Positions 9,836 through 20,387 of a DNA stretch of 64,000 nt are shown here, in pieces. Each line of letters starts with the position of its first letter. Position 1 is the first letter of the stretch. Both the position numbers and the translations under genes were made by a program. The stretch covers positions 375,377-439,376 of the forward strand of contig CAUYUJ010004581.1 of assembly GCA_963575745.1 (NCBI GenBank), read 5' to 3'. Origin of the DNA: Prorocentrum cordatum (Eukaryota > Sar > Dinophyceae > Prorocentrales > Prorocentraceae). A model generated the notes under the pieces. The model made no database searches, was not told the DNA's origin, and was given only the letters and a program-made list of their open reading frames with translations.

Positions 9836-10080
9836 CCTCTGGGCCGTCCAGCTCGCCTTGGGCCCTCGCGGGCCCCTCGCGGCCCTGTTTTGTCGGCGGC
9901 GAGCAAGGGGGGGGAAGGGAGAAGGATAAGGCCTTTTTTCGAAGACCTTCTCCTCTGGGCCTCGCCTCTGGGCCGCCCAGCTTGCCGGGGCCCTCGCGGG
10001 CCCATCGCGGCCCTGTTTGTCGGCGGCGAGCAAGGGGGGGGAAGGGAGAAGGAGAAGGCCTTTTCCGAAGGCCTGGAGGC
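9836..10080 (+). repeat. Tandem duplication, about 130-bp unit
   Basis: Two successive units share CCCTCGCGGGCCC, TCGCGGCCCTGTTT and GTCGGCGGCGAGCAAGG, starting near 9837 and 9967. The second unit runs into the family I element at 10020, so a family I end was included in the duplication. Confidence 0.75.
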
Positions 10081-10223
10081 CCCCGATCTTCCGAGAAGTC
10101 GCCTCGGCCTTCCCCGAAGGCGCACCAGACAGCACTTCTCAGGGGGCGCGGGGGCTTCTGAGAAGTCCCGCCGCCTTCTGAGGTCGCCTCCTCTTCTCGT
10201 TTCCCCCCCTCGCTCGCCGCCGA
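10020..10223. mobile_element. Family I element, copy 1
   Basis: Inverted ends TCGGCGGCGAGCAAGGGGGG and, at the other side, CCCCCCTCGCTCGCCGCCGA. The interior contains alternating CTTCTCAGAAG-type palindromes, as in the copy at 28433. No clean target duplication is visible here. Non-coding. Confidence 0.65.
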
Positions 10224-10516
10224 CTTGGGGGCCTTTCTCGGGGCCCGATTCGGCACTTGTTGGTGCCTTTTGGGCCGTTTTCGGGCCGTCTCGGGTTCAT
10301 GTGGCGCAGTGTTCTGGCCGTTTGTGTTCTCCTGCTGTGGATCGGGAGATCCAGGGAGCACGGGTCTGGGCAAGAGGACGAATGGAGGGCGACCTCTGGT
10401 CGAACCAGTGGGGCGAACGCGTGACACATGCTACGCGTGTACGAACGCGTGGACCAAGTTACACAGCTGGGGGCGGTGCATGTTCACAGCGAGGCTCTTG
10501 CTGGACATTCCATTGA

Positions 10517-10738
10517 TGGAAAAAGCAGAAAATACGCCATAAACATAAACTCTTGGCGCCCCGCGCGGATTTCTTGTATCTGCGCTGGAGCCCCCTCCCT
10601 GGCGCGCGGAGCGCGCCAGGGGCGGCGCCAGGGGCGGCGCCGGAGGCGCCGCCGGGGGGGGGCCAAGCGCGGATCCAAGAAATCTGCGCGGAGCGCCACA
10701 AGTTTATATGTATGCCGTTGTTTTCTGTTTCGGCGCAA
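10517..10738. mobile_element. Family F foldback element, copy 2
   Basis: Arms of about 60 bp are inverted: left CATAAACATAAACTCTTGGC then GCGGATTTCTTGTATC; right GATCCAAGAAATCTGCGC then a diverged reverse of the same. GGCGGCGCC-type palindromes lie at the centre. It is flanked by a 13-bp direct repeat matching at 12 positions, GACATTYCATTGA, at 10504-10516 and 10739-10751. No coding capacity. Confidence 0.78.
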
Positions 10739-10998
10739 GACATTTCATTGAACTCTACGGCCGTACTTTGACGCGTTCCGCAAACTTCGCTGGAGACAGA
10801 CGCAAACCAACCCCTTTCTCGCAAAGGGACTCTCGCCCACATGGCAAGCCTATGCGGTGATCGCCGTTCAAAAGGCGTCGTTTCGTCGCGAGAAAAATGG
10901 CTGCCGGCACTTGCGAGGAAGGAGCTTCGAGACGGGAAAGCGAAGGCATTGCAACATCGCTGGCACATCTTAGGTTTACTCTCGTCCTCTATCCTTCT

Positions 10999-11248
10999 GG
11001 TTGATCCAAAACGGGGTCCAGCCGAAAGGGGGCGGCGCAATATATTTGGGGCAATTGTATTGCAAATGCATTGAGCCAGCGAATTGTATAGCATTGAGTT
11101 GCAACTGATGTGTTGCACGCGAAAATCCAGCAATACATTGAAGCACCCGAAAGTATTGCACGACCCAGACCTATTGTAAACCCAAAAATCGATTTCACAC
11201 AATCTATAGCAAAACCCCATTTTCGCTGAACCCTCTCTTGGGTCAACC
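10999..11248. mobile_element. Family A inverted-repeat element, copy 2
   Basis: A 250-bp element with inverted ends GGTTGATCCAAAACGGGGTC and, reversed, GGTTGACCCAAGAGAGGGTT. The interior repeats the 869 copy's phrases in order (TGTTGCACGCGAAA, CAATACATTGAAGCACC, TATTGCACGACCC, CACACAATCTATAGCA). Its right end abuts the truncated left end of a family E element. Confidence 0.65.
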
Positions 11249-11440
11249 TTCCTCGAGCCTCTCGCTCCACTCGTGCGTCGAAGCCGCGTCGACCGTCCGT
11301 CGATTCGAGTCGACCTTGAGTCGAACCTGAGTCGAACCTGAGTCACATTTGAGTCGAGCTTGAATCGAACTGGGATCGACCTGGAGTCGAACCGATCCGT
11401 TAGGTGGGTCACAAGAAGGTCCCCCAAACGAGCATCTATG
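11249..11440 (+). mobile_element. Family E element, copy 2, left end truncated
   Basis: Shares CTCGCTCCACTCGTGCGTCG, the TGAGTCGAAC tandem array, GATCCGTTAGGTGGG and the right-end AAACGAGCATC with 4899-5101. The leftmost GATGCTCGTT of the inverted end is missing and replaced by the terminus of the family A element. Confidence 0.65.
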
Positions 11441-13100
11441 TCCTCCATCCTGCCCCTGCGTTGGATCACATATCGTCAACGCGCTTCGGCCCCCGGCGGA
11501 ATCCTCGTAACAATGGTGCAGCACTTCGTCCGCCGCGACGACGCACACTGGGGCCTTCGAGGAGGGGAGGGGGCAGGCGCATAAGGAAGAAGATTAGGAG
11601 TGGGGGATGCTTCGGACAATTAAAAAGACTTGGAGGATTAGGAAGGAGGACTCGGATGCGGCGCTGGCTGGGAGCGGCCGCGCAATCAGTGCGCGGGAGG
11701 GCCGCCACCGCAGAATGGGGCAGGCGCAGGCGCCTTCCCACGCCTGGCAAGGAGGCTGTCCCCCCACCCCCGGGATCGCGGGGGCCAGCCGCAGACGATA
11801 TGGAAGAGGTGGCATCGAGCGGAGGAAAAGTGAGCGCCACGGGGAACACACAGAGTGGGTGCCCCTCCCTCGTGGAGCCAGCTCTGGCCACCCGTCGAAA
11901 AAGCTGAGCAGCCCAAGCCAAGATACCTGCGGATCCGAGACCTGGAGGGGCCGAGGTCCTGGGATCCTCCACCCATAAGGGCGGCCCTCGTCGGAGGGGT
12001 GCCGACCCTCCAGAAAAAAACTCATATTCCTAGTGGCACGCTCGGAGCAACGATCCTTCCCATTACAATCGGCGAGGAGGTGCCCAGAAGTACCTGTGGT
12101 GTAAAATCCAAAAAAGTAACGCACAAGACGCAGCGTCCCGCGGAGACCCCCACGCGATGGCCTCTGGAGGCCTCCGCAGGCACGATCCCCGAGGACAGAA
12201 GGGCCATACTCGGCACCGTAAAAGCGGCCGTCCCAGGCCTTGGATTTCGGGCCACCTCCTCCGTCTTCCTACGGCTGGCGGGAACGAAAGGAAGGCCAGA
12301 ACACTCGGGGGCGGAAAATGTCGCAACAGTAGCCTGAAAGTCGGTAGCCCCCGCCATTCTAGTTTGGACTGTAGGCTCGAAGAACATGCGTCTTCGCCTC
12401 GACCGAACCCACGGCGAGTCACCCGAGTCGGACGCGTCAGGACCCAGGAAATCACCCCCTCCAAGCCCCCGAGGGCTCGGGGGGTCCACGCGGGGGCGAA
12501 CCGAGCGAGGCGATCTGACGAGAGGGGAGACAGCACGACGGCGCGCACCGTCACCAAGCCCAGGGGTGGGATCAGGCTCCCCCCCAACAACCCTGTCTGC
12601 CCCCGCCCACTCCCTGAGACCGCCCGCTGCACTTTCAGCTTCGGTGCTGCCCATCGGCTGCAGCACCACAGCATCAGAGAAGGGAGGGTCCCAGTGAGCG
12701 AGGCGAGGCGCGGACGAAGCCGAGGACGATCGGCCACCACCCGACTCCACCAGCGGAGCCTGGTGGCCTCCCATGGGGGCCACGGGGGCAAGCAGGCGGG
12801 CAGAGCAAGTGAGGAGAGAGAGACGACCTCGAGCCCTTCTTACACAGATTGCATCGCCATACGGATCGACCCTGGACTCTGGTGAAAACGTGCCGCAACT
12901 CTGGGGAGTCCTGCGCCTGCTCGGGGTCAGCCTCCCGACCTACCCGAGGTCGCCTGGTCTCGGTCCTGGGCCGAGTGACGATCCCGGACCCATCGGAAAA
13001 CAACAAAGAGGCCTCTACAACCCACCGCACGGTGGCGTGGAAGCTCTTGAGCTCAGTCCTCATGGCGGTTCGCAGTGGCTTTGAAATCGCATGCACATCC
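11441..13100 (-). other. GC-rich segment with unproven minus-strand ORFs
   Basis: Two overlapping minus-strand frames are open, at 12022-12783 and 12674-13096. The second contains GRSVWRCNLCKKG, a CxxC motif like the one in retroelement C-terminal zinc ribbons, followed by Cys residues in SPHLLCPPACP. I see no RNase H or RT motif beside it. It could be another retroelement tail or chance coding in GC-rich DNA. Confidence 0.25.
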
Positions 13101-13261
13101 CGCCCATTGCGGGCACCGAGATCAGCCTAACGATTGCCAGTCGCATCGAGGGAGCGACCGCGTTGGTGGGCCGAAACCAGCTGTACCGAGATACCCGCGG
13201 CCAGACCTCCATGGTCTTTGATCTTGGACCAAGTCTGCTCCCAGAGGTCAGGTAGACTGCG

Positions 13262-13500
13262 CCAGAGAAGATGGTGTGCACGATGTTGCGCCCAAATAGA
13301 CTTACCAAAACCATTTTTGGTCCATTGACTTTCAAGTCCCGAGGGGATGCGGTACAAACGGGAATGGTAGGATCGCGTTGTATTGCAACGTTATCGCAAA
13401 CGAGTTCCGCCTGTTGCATTGCGCACCACATTCGCGTCCACACAATCCATCATCAACGCCCCTTCTCGGTGATACCCACCCATTGCACGTAGCGTGAGTG
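13262..13500. repeat. Diverged family A-like segment
   Basis: Short phrases resemble family A in the same order: GTTGCATTGCGCACCACA, CACACAATCCATCATCA and CCCCTTCTCGGTGATACCCA. Inverted ends are not clearly preserved, so membership is tentative. Confidence 0.35.
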
Positions 13501-13734
13501 GACACTACGGCTGGAGATTGGCAACCTAATGGCGTGCGTTCTTGAACCGAAATTGTGATGGCGGTCGGACACCTCAGAATGGGCCATTGCGTCTGCGTAC
13601 AGAATCGACAACGGATGCGTCGGGAATTTGGACACGTGCATTGAAACGTGTTGTGAAACGGTCGTCGCAAAACCAACGCGGTGACCATCATACTGCGTTA
13701 TTAGTGCAACGATCGTACATCGCATCGCCATGTT

Positions 13735-13885
13735 CCAGGCTATCCAGAACACCTTGGAATACGCATCCAAGACATACGCTTCCAGGGCATTCGCCAAGAC
13801 AACTCCAGGGCATCCAGGACATACGCTTCCAGCGCATCCGCGAGGACCCCATCCAGGGCACTCTCTAGAACAACGCATCCAGGAC
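13735..13885 (+). repeat. Degenerate tandem repeat, CATCCAGGACATACGC-like
   Basis: Imperfect units built from CATCCA(G)GACATACGCTTCC and CCAGGGCA recur five or six times. Non-coding. Confidence 0.55.
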
Positions 13886-14059
13886 ATGGATGGCCCTAAG
13901 GTCGAAATAACGCAGTGCGAGATCACACTAGTAGTTATGATAATCACCCCCAGGATTCCGAAGACGGCCCCAAGAGGCCCCTAAGAGGTATGCCTCTTGT
14001 CCACGACAGGCAGGATGACGGTATGGGCACAAGGCACCTCAAATGCACTTTCGTGGACC

Positions 14060-14423
14060 ATCAGAACGGAAGCCTCCTCGTCTTCCTCCTCCCCCGCCCT
14101 CGTCCCTCTTCCTCCCTCCTTCCTCTTCCCCCCCCTCACCCCTCCCTGCCCCAACTCCTCCTCCTTCCCACCCTCCCTCATCCTCCCCCTCCTCCTCCTG
14201 CTCCTCCTCCTGCTCCTGCTAAATCCTCCTCCTCCTCCTCCTCCTCCTCCTCCTCCTCCTCCTCCTCATCATCATCATCATCATCCCTCCCTCCCTCCTC
14301 CTCCTCCTCCTGCTCCTACTTCCCCTGAAACCAATCTCTCCTCCGCCTTCCCTCCCCCCCTCCGCTCTCCTCCTCCTCCTCCCGAGCTCCTCCCTCCTCC
14401 TCCTCCTCCTCCTCCTCCTCCTC

Positions 14424-14481
<58 letters not shown>

Positions 14482-14530
14482 CTTGCTCCTCCCTCTGCTT
14501 CTCCCTCCTCTCCCCTCCCTCCTCCGTCCT
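14060..14530. repeat. Pyrimidine microsatellite tract with TCC, ATC and TAC blocks
   Basis: C/T-rich DNA with TCC runs (about 14180-14265 and 14375-14425), a short ATC run (about 14268-14285) and a clean TAC run (about 14424-14481). Confidence 0.95.
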
Positions 14531-14714
14531 GGCTACCCCGACTGACCCCCCCAAAGCAAACGGAGATCACTTGGAACCTTCGAATGCCGCGCGTGGTCGG
14601 CGCTGGGCGCCAGTGCGAAGGCCGTGGAGACGGGCGTTGTCTGCAACGGCGCAGGGGGGAGATGGGGCGAGGGGGAGGAGGCGAGCAGGGGGGAAAAGGA
14701 AATAAATACACAGA

Positions 14715-14840
14715 GCGAGAGAGAGAGAGAGAGAGACAACAAACAAAAAGAGAGAAAGAGACCAAGGGAAAGAGAGGGAGAGAGAACAGACAAAGAGACC
14801 GAGGCAGAGAGAGGAGAGAGAGAGAGAGACGGGATAAGAT
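14715..14840. repeat. (GA)n-rich purine tract
   Basis: Imperfect GAGA repeats, about 125 bp, giving Arg/Glu frames on the plus strand and Leu/Ser frames on the minus strand. Confidence 0.9.
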
Positions 14841-14961
14841 AAGACAAGCGCCGAGAGGCGGACCAGGCTTCAGCCAAAACAATTGGGTTCCAGCAGGGTG
14901 GCGCTGAAGGTCTTTTCAGCCCGTACCCGTTGGCCACTTTCGCCACCAGCTGGATCCCGAG

Positions 14962-15050
14962 ACGGCACAAGACGCAACGAACATGTCACGAATTCCAGTG
15001 CCAGCACCCGCATCCACAGTTCAGGACGCAACCAACGTGTCACGAATTCC
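14962..15050 (+). repeat. Direct repeat of a 22-bp phrase
   Basis: ACGCAACGAACATGTCACGA and ACGCAACCAACGTGTCACGA, each followed by ATTCC, lie about 55 bp apart. Confidence 0.6.
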
Positions 15051-15436
15051 GGGGGCCCTAAGGACCCCGAGACTCGCTAGCGAAATCTCCGCTGGAGCTT
15101 AATTCAACTCCTTCTAACGAATTCGCTCGTGGAGGGCGGCCATCCGAGCTTCAAAGGAGTAACTTGCATCAGGATTCGACCTCACAGAAACGCTGGTGGA
15201 TTCAACCGTTGGGGCACGCGGTGTCCGTGCCACGCGGTCCAGAAAGAGGGCCGACAAAATCTGCTTGGCGAGCTCCCTATGGGGTGCCCACACCTTCTTC
15301 GAACATGTCTCAACACCTCGATCCCCTTTCGGGCGGGTGGGCGCAGGGGCTTCGGAGCCTCAGCTTACGCCTCTCTTGGGCCCATGCCCCGCACAGCACA
15401 CACACAAACACTGGCCGATCAGACTGCTCAAACTGA

Positions 15437-15907
15437 TCAGGCAACCGAGACACCAACAATAGCCCCAGACTCGGGCACTACCGCACCGAGTCCGTTACAC
15501 ACTCGAGGGACATGACATCTACTACCAGGCTGGTGGACAGCAACTAGCTGGTGACCCTCAGGGGAGCGGAGAAAAACTCTGAGGAAATCGGGGGTCACAC
15601 GGAACCCCGTCAGGGGCTTGTCCTGGGAAGCTTTCAAGACGATCAGGCTGGCTCGGCATTGGGTCCCAAACGCTGTGGAACACCAGTCGTACCAGCCCTC
15701 CCGCCTTATATTTCGCTGTCTACAAAACACGGGGAGCCTCTGCCACCTCTCCTCCTGCTCGGAAAGTGGCAAACCAGAGGCTGCTAAGTTTACCAGCTGG
15801 GCGCAGTCCCGCTCAGAACCCTCGAGGGCCTCAAGAAGCTCGTGAGGGGGTTGGGGTGGATCTGCACCGCGCGCTTTGCATATGCATATGCTACAAAATA
15901 TCTGCAT
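15437..15907 (-). CDS. Unrecognised 156-codon ORF
   Basis: A minus-strand frame of normal, non-repetitive composition, unlike most frames here. It contains ERWQRLPVFCRQRN and EGWYDWCSTAFGTQCRASL. I recognise no domain. It lies just downstream, in the same orientation, of the LINE body at 16100-18665, so it may be that element's C-terminal or 3' region. Chance openness is also possible. Confidence 0.25.
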   Translation of the reverse strand: MQIFCSICICKARGADPPQPPHELLEALEGSERDCAQLVNLAASGLPLSEQEERWQRLPVFCRQRNIRREGWYDWCSTAFGTQCRASLIVLKASQDKPLTGFRVTPDFLRVFLRSPEGHQLVAVHQPGSRCHVPRVCNGLGAVVPESGAIVGVSVA

Positions 15908-16099
15908 TTGTCAAGCGGCGCTCGACGGGCCCTAACTGCTCGTATTCCGCGCCTGGCCTGTGCGCTTTGACCTGGCTTATACAGCGGATGTCTTGTTTTT
16001 GTCGGCAAGCTGTTCCCAAAAACTTGCACACATGCATACATTGATCTGTCAATCGCCTGCTGGGAATGCGACGTGTGGCCGGCGCGGACAGCGCCCGTA

Positions 16100-18665
16100 C
16101 TTATAGTCAAAAAGGAGATCTGCTTGTCGACCTGCAACTGCAGAAGGCCATCCCAAGAAACTCCGCCAGCACTGAACTCTGCGGCATAGCAGCTGGCACG
16201 GCGCCGTACAGCACGAGGAGGGGCAGGCTCGACACAGGGTCCAATAGGACGACGGCCCAGCCCGCGCGCTGGAGCTCCAGCATCGCCGGTTTGCTGCGCG
16301 AGCCGTCGGCGGCCGAGGGCGTCGGGGCAGGCGAGGGGCACCATCTGCTCCGCCTATGTCCACGGGCTGGCCCTCCGCGTCAGCGACGCGCGCCTCGGTG
16401 CCAAGATCCAGCATCGGCAGGTCGGCGTCCTGGTGCTCGAAGCTGCCGGGGAGGAACGACCGCGCGCCGTCGATGCCCCGCTGCATGAAGTCCGCCGTCA
16501 CCTCGGACTCGGTCCTGGCGGCCACGAAGTCCTGGCGCATGCAGGTGAAGACTATATGGTCGATGGTATCCGCCTGGCCACTGGCGCACTTCCCGTCGGT
16601 CTCGTACCCGCGGAATCGGGCCCGCTCGCGGGTCCAGCCTTTCCCGCAAGCCATGGTCTTGACTCGGAACTTCTGGTATCACGCGTATTTGGTGCTCTTG
16701 GCTCGAACGAACGGCCTCAAGACGTCGAAGGATACCCTCGCGCCAACCAGGAGCTGCCACTTCTCGGCCAGGGCGAGCTCGCGCAGCCGCGTCAGCGCGG
16801 CCGTCATGAGCACCTCGAGCACGCCAGGCGTGAGCTGCTCCAGCGGGATAGCCACCCCGAGGTGGTCTCGCCAGGTGGCGGGCGACTCCACCGCCCACCG
16901 GGCGCGGCGAACACGCAGAGCAGCTCGTTCCAGGGGGCCGTGGGGAGCGCTCCGCTGAATACTATTTAGGGCTCGCCCCGCAAGCGCCGCGACCACCAGG
17001 CGCGCAGGGTAGTCAGAGGGACTAGTGCATGACCGCGCTGTGCGACGGCAGCGCAGATCATCCTCGACCACTGCAGCGCTGGGGCGACCGCCTGCTTGGC
17101 CGCAGGGTCCCCCTCCAGCGCTGACTTGGCGGACGCCGAGGCGCCGCCGCGTGGCGGTTTTGCAACATTGCCGCAATCCCTGCGCAGGTTGGTGAACTCT
17201 GCGCCCGTCGCGCCGCTGATCTCGACCCCGCGGGCGACACTAGGCCGCGCGCCGACCTGGAACGCCCTGCCTGTGCGAGCCTCCTTTTGCACTGGGAGCG
17301 ACCGCTTGTACCTGGCCAACTTCTTTTGCGTGAGTTTGAAGCGTTGGAGGCGACCTTTCTCTTTGGTGTGCGCATGCGTCGAGATCTGCCTGCAGCAATG
17401 TCGGTGCCGAGGTCGTGCGCAGTCCTCTTGGCCGCCTCGCGCGATGCGGCGAACCGCTCTGCGACCGCCTCGATTATTCCTTTCACGCTGCAAAAATGAA
17501 CATAAAACTTCTGCTTAATGATCGCGCCGAGGAGTCGCGCGACCAGCTGACAGCCTCTGCCTGCAGCCACTCCTCGCTCTATCACTTCCTCTGCGGTTCG
17601 GCCTTCCACGCCGACGCTACCGCCGCCGACGCAGCTGGAAATGCCAACGTGCGAGCGCGAGGACACGCGACGATCGCGCCCCTCCACCGCGCGCGCGCCG
17701 CGATGCCGAGGTCAGCGCAGGAGCCCCCTGCGGGGGAGGGCATCGCAGGCCGCGACGCGGCCGCGCCCCATGGCGCCGAAGGAGACGGATGATCCGCGGC
17801 GCGCGCCAAATGTTATGCCACAGCTTGACCACAAGCAAAGGGACTCCACATGTCACAAGCTTTTCTCGTACTTCATCCAACTCTATCGTCTCAGAATACT
17901 TGGAACCATGCGCGACGATGTTAAGGCTCATTCAGCCATCATGAACACTGGCATCCCCCTCCGCACGCCTGTGCATCATCGCGCCCCACCCTCTGCCAGA
18001 CTCTGTAGACCGCGGCGCACAGCTCGATGAGCCGATGCCCCCCCCCTGAGCCTTGGGGGACATTGGCGTGGAGAGCCAGACCAGCTGCTTCGGCAAGATG
18101 CCGACGGACTCGCGCGCCGCCCGCGGCATCCCCGCGACGCCCAGCGCCTCGTCCGAGAGGCGCGCCAGGCGGCGCGGGCGCAACCCGTCGAGGCTGCTCG
18201 GAGCGGTCTCAGGGAACGCCCTCGCCGCATCGCGGATCTGCTGCGGGGTCGCCCCAGGGATCGAACACCCATCTGGAATCCACGCTGCCGGGGCTCGGCT
18301 CGTGGCCTTCCATAGGTCAGCAGACGCATCTTCCACGTCGGCCACAATCACATGAGGGCGCAACGATGGGAGGCCATCAGGCGTCCAGCGACAGTGGATG
18401 CCCGCGCGCCCTTGCGAGCTGCGATTCGACGCGTGCCGCGCGCGCCGCCAGAGCGCGCCTGCTGACATCTGTCTCGCCAGCGCCCGTCACTATCTCTGTT
18501 CGCGGCCTGCGTGGCAGCGCGCGCGTCCGAATCGATATCCCCCAAAAATTCCCTGGCCTGGTCCGCCGAGAAGCTGCCCGCTAGCAGGGGGCGCGCCTGC
18601 TGCGCCGTCGCGCCGAGCCCAGGGTGGATGGCCATGCTCGCATGCTGGCAGGTCTGGAAGCTCAC
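16100..18665 (-). pseudogene. Decayed LINE: RT, CCHC-type motif, RNase H
   Basis: Read from 18665 downward, several minus frames give successive LINE parts. A pre-RT helix (ADQAREFLGDIDSDA) is followed by the RT N-terminus FPETAPSSLDGLRPRRLARL ... LSTPMSPKAQGGG (about 18000-18290). Next is a post-motif-A segment, DEVREKLVTCGVPLL (about 17850). The motif C region (17613-17633) reads CVGGGSVG where Y-V-D-D is expected, so both catalytic Asp are Gly. A thumb/connection block (FQVGARPSVARGVEISGAT, KSALEGDPAAKQAVAPALQW) follows. A Cys/His motif (C-x9-H-x4-C, about 16540-16590) leads to an RNase H start in another frame, DGSRSKPAMLELQRAGWAVV, with a later AE (about 16150-16310). At least four frame changes make this a pseudogene; a T- or I-type non-LTR element with RNase H is inferred. 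Confidence 0.75.
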
Positions 18666-18702
18666 CAGCTCATATGGAATCTTCAGGTCACGCTCGGAAG
18701 GG

Positions 18703-18705
<3 letters not shown>

Positions 18706-18751
<46 letters not shown>
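18706..18751. repeat. (CT)n microsatellite
   Basis: A clean CT dinucleotide run of about 45 bp, immediately 5' (on the minus strand) of the LINE relic. Confidence 0.97.
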
Positions 18752-18752
<1 letters not shown>

Positions 18753-19226
18753 AGGAAGATGATGATCGCGATGCTGTCCGCTAACCACGTCCAACCTTCA
18801 CCCAGAGCTTGAAGCCCTTCTAAATCCTCCCCTTCGTACATGACGTCGACCCGACGGGGCCGCGAGACCCCAGCAACCCGTCGCGCGCGCGCGATCCTCG
18901 CGGCGGCCCTCACGGCGGACCGGCCTCGCGCAAGTGAGGAAACCCCATGCTGCATATGCATATGCATCCACCTCCTTCGACATCGCGACGGCCTGCTGCG
19001 CGCACCGCGCCTCGCAAATCCAATCTCCACATTGGCGGCGTGGGCCCGTCGCTGCCGGAGCCGCAAGTTTGGGCGCTACAACTTGTGAGAACAATTATGA
19101 ATCTTCTCTCCTGCCGACGCCATCTGGAGCGCGACGGGGCGACGTGGCTTCACCGCCCAGGAGACGTCGGCATTCGCGCGCCCGAACGCACGCAACGCCG
19201 CCGCCAAGAGCCCGCAGAAATGAACG
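18752..19226. other. No recognisable gene
   Basis: Moderately GC-rich spacer between the CT microsatellite and the 9-bp minisatellite. No motif was recognised on either strand. Confidence 0.5.
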
Positions 19227-19640
19227 AAGCGCTCGAGGCACCCGAGGCGCCCGAGGCGCCCGAGGCGCCCGAGGCGCCCGAGGCGCCCGAGGCGCCGAGG
19301 CGCCCGAGGCGCCCGAGGCGCCCGAGGCGCCCGAGGCGCTCGAGGCGCCCGAGGCACCCGAGGCGCCCGAGGCGCCGGAGGCGCCAGAGGCGCCCGGAGG
19401 CCCCGAGGCCCCGAGGCGCCCGAGGCCCCGAGGAACTCGAGGCGCCCGAGGCGCCCGAGGCGCCCGAGGCGCCCGAAGCACGCGAGGCGCCCGAAGCCCC
19501 CGAGGCGCCCGAGGCCCCCGAGGCGCCAGAGGCGCCCGAGGCGCCCGAGGTGCCGAAGCTCCCGAGGCGCCCGAGGCGCCCGAAGCGTCCGAGGCGCTCG
19601 AAGCGCCCGAGCCGCCCGAGCCGCCCGAGACGCTCGAACG
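19227..19640 (+). repeat. 9-bp minisatellite, GAGGCGCCC units
   Basis: About 45 units of GAGGCGCCC with scattered substitutions. Because the period is a multiple of three, it reads as EAPEAP, RRPRRP or GARGAR on the plus strand and as ASGASG-like repeats on the minus strand. It ends in a short GAC run at about 19637-19684. The same minisatellite-GAC-satellite order recurs at 22850-23130. Confidence 0.92.
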
Positions 19641-19648
19641 ACGACAAC

Positions 19649-19680
<32 letters not shown>

Positions 19681-19684
19681 CGAC

Positions 19685-19775
19685 AAGCGAGTGTTCAATC
19701 AGGCGGGCGGGGCAGTAAATGCAACAATCACTGCGCGACGTGACAAGCCGTGTTCAGTCGGGCGGGCGGGTGAGA
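19685..19775 (+). repeat. 1.5 units of the 62-bp satellite
   Basis: GTGTTCAATCAGGCGGGCGG, then AAATGCAACAATCACTGCG and CGACGTGACAAG, then a second GTGTTCAGTCGGGCGGGCGG. These match units of the large array at 23066-24425. Confidence 0.85.
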
Positions 19776-19799
19776 CCTGAAACTAGAACCACGCGCGCG

Positions 19800-20194
19800 C
19801 TTCGCGCGCTTAGGTCCTTGTCAATCCCAGCTCTCGGCAAGTGCACATAACCATTCAATTAGTTACCCACGCATGGGTGGATCATGGGGTGCCGCATCTA
19901 CAACGCGGGCAAAGCAAATACGAATTGCCGACAAGGACGTATCCATAATTCTCCATGCGTAAATATGCACACCATTGACAGCAATGGTGACCAAAACGGC
20001 AGCGCTGTGAGATACATTGGCACGGGATCAAGCCAGATGCGGGTCCAATGCGGCTCAAAGGTTACAAGCACAAGTTAATGGGGCCACGCGATTGGACAAA
20101 GAAATGGGAACGATTGAACAACAAAAATCGCGGGGGAGCCGAGCCGGGTAGGACACGAATAGACCGCGTGCTCGCGGCGACGCTCGAGGGCGCC
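19800..20194. other. Non-repetitive spacer
   Basis: One of the few AT-balanced, non-repetitive stretches. It includes a perfect hairpin, CACCATTGACAGCAATGGTG, near 19970 and CCACGCATGGGTGG near 19867. No gene was recognised. Confidence 0.5.
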
Positions 20195-20350
20195 TGGCGC
20201 GCGCGCGGCGCCGCTCGAGGGCGCCTGGCGCGCACGCCCCACCGCTCGAGGGCGCCAGGAGCGCGCGCGCTCGAGGGCGCCTGGAGCGCGGGAGCGGCCG
20301 CGCGAGGGCGCCAGGCGCAAGCTCGAGGGCGCCTGGGGCGCCCAACGCGC
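20195..20350 (+). repeat. Minisatellite, about 25-bp CGCTCGAGGGCGCCTGG units
   Basis: Six or so degenerate units built on CTCGAGGGCGCCTGGCGCG, some inverted through the CTCGAG and GGCGCC palindromes. Confidence 0.8.
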
Positions 20351-20387
20351 GCTACGCTGGCAGCGGTTTGAGCCTAATTATGGCGGC

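Noticed and set aside
12022-13096. Protein-coding gene on the minus strand
   Set aside because: Apart from one CxxC motif no family is recognisable, and plus-strand frames are equally open; kept only as a low-confidence segment.
19076-19743. Glu-Ala-Pro or Gly-Ala-Arg repeat protein
   Set aside because: The 9-bp minisatellite is open in all six frames; nothing indicates that one of them is used.
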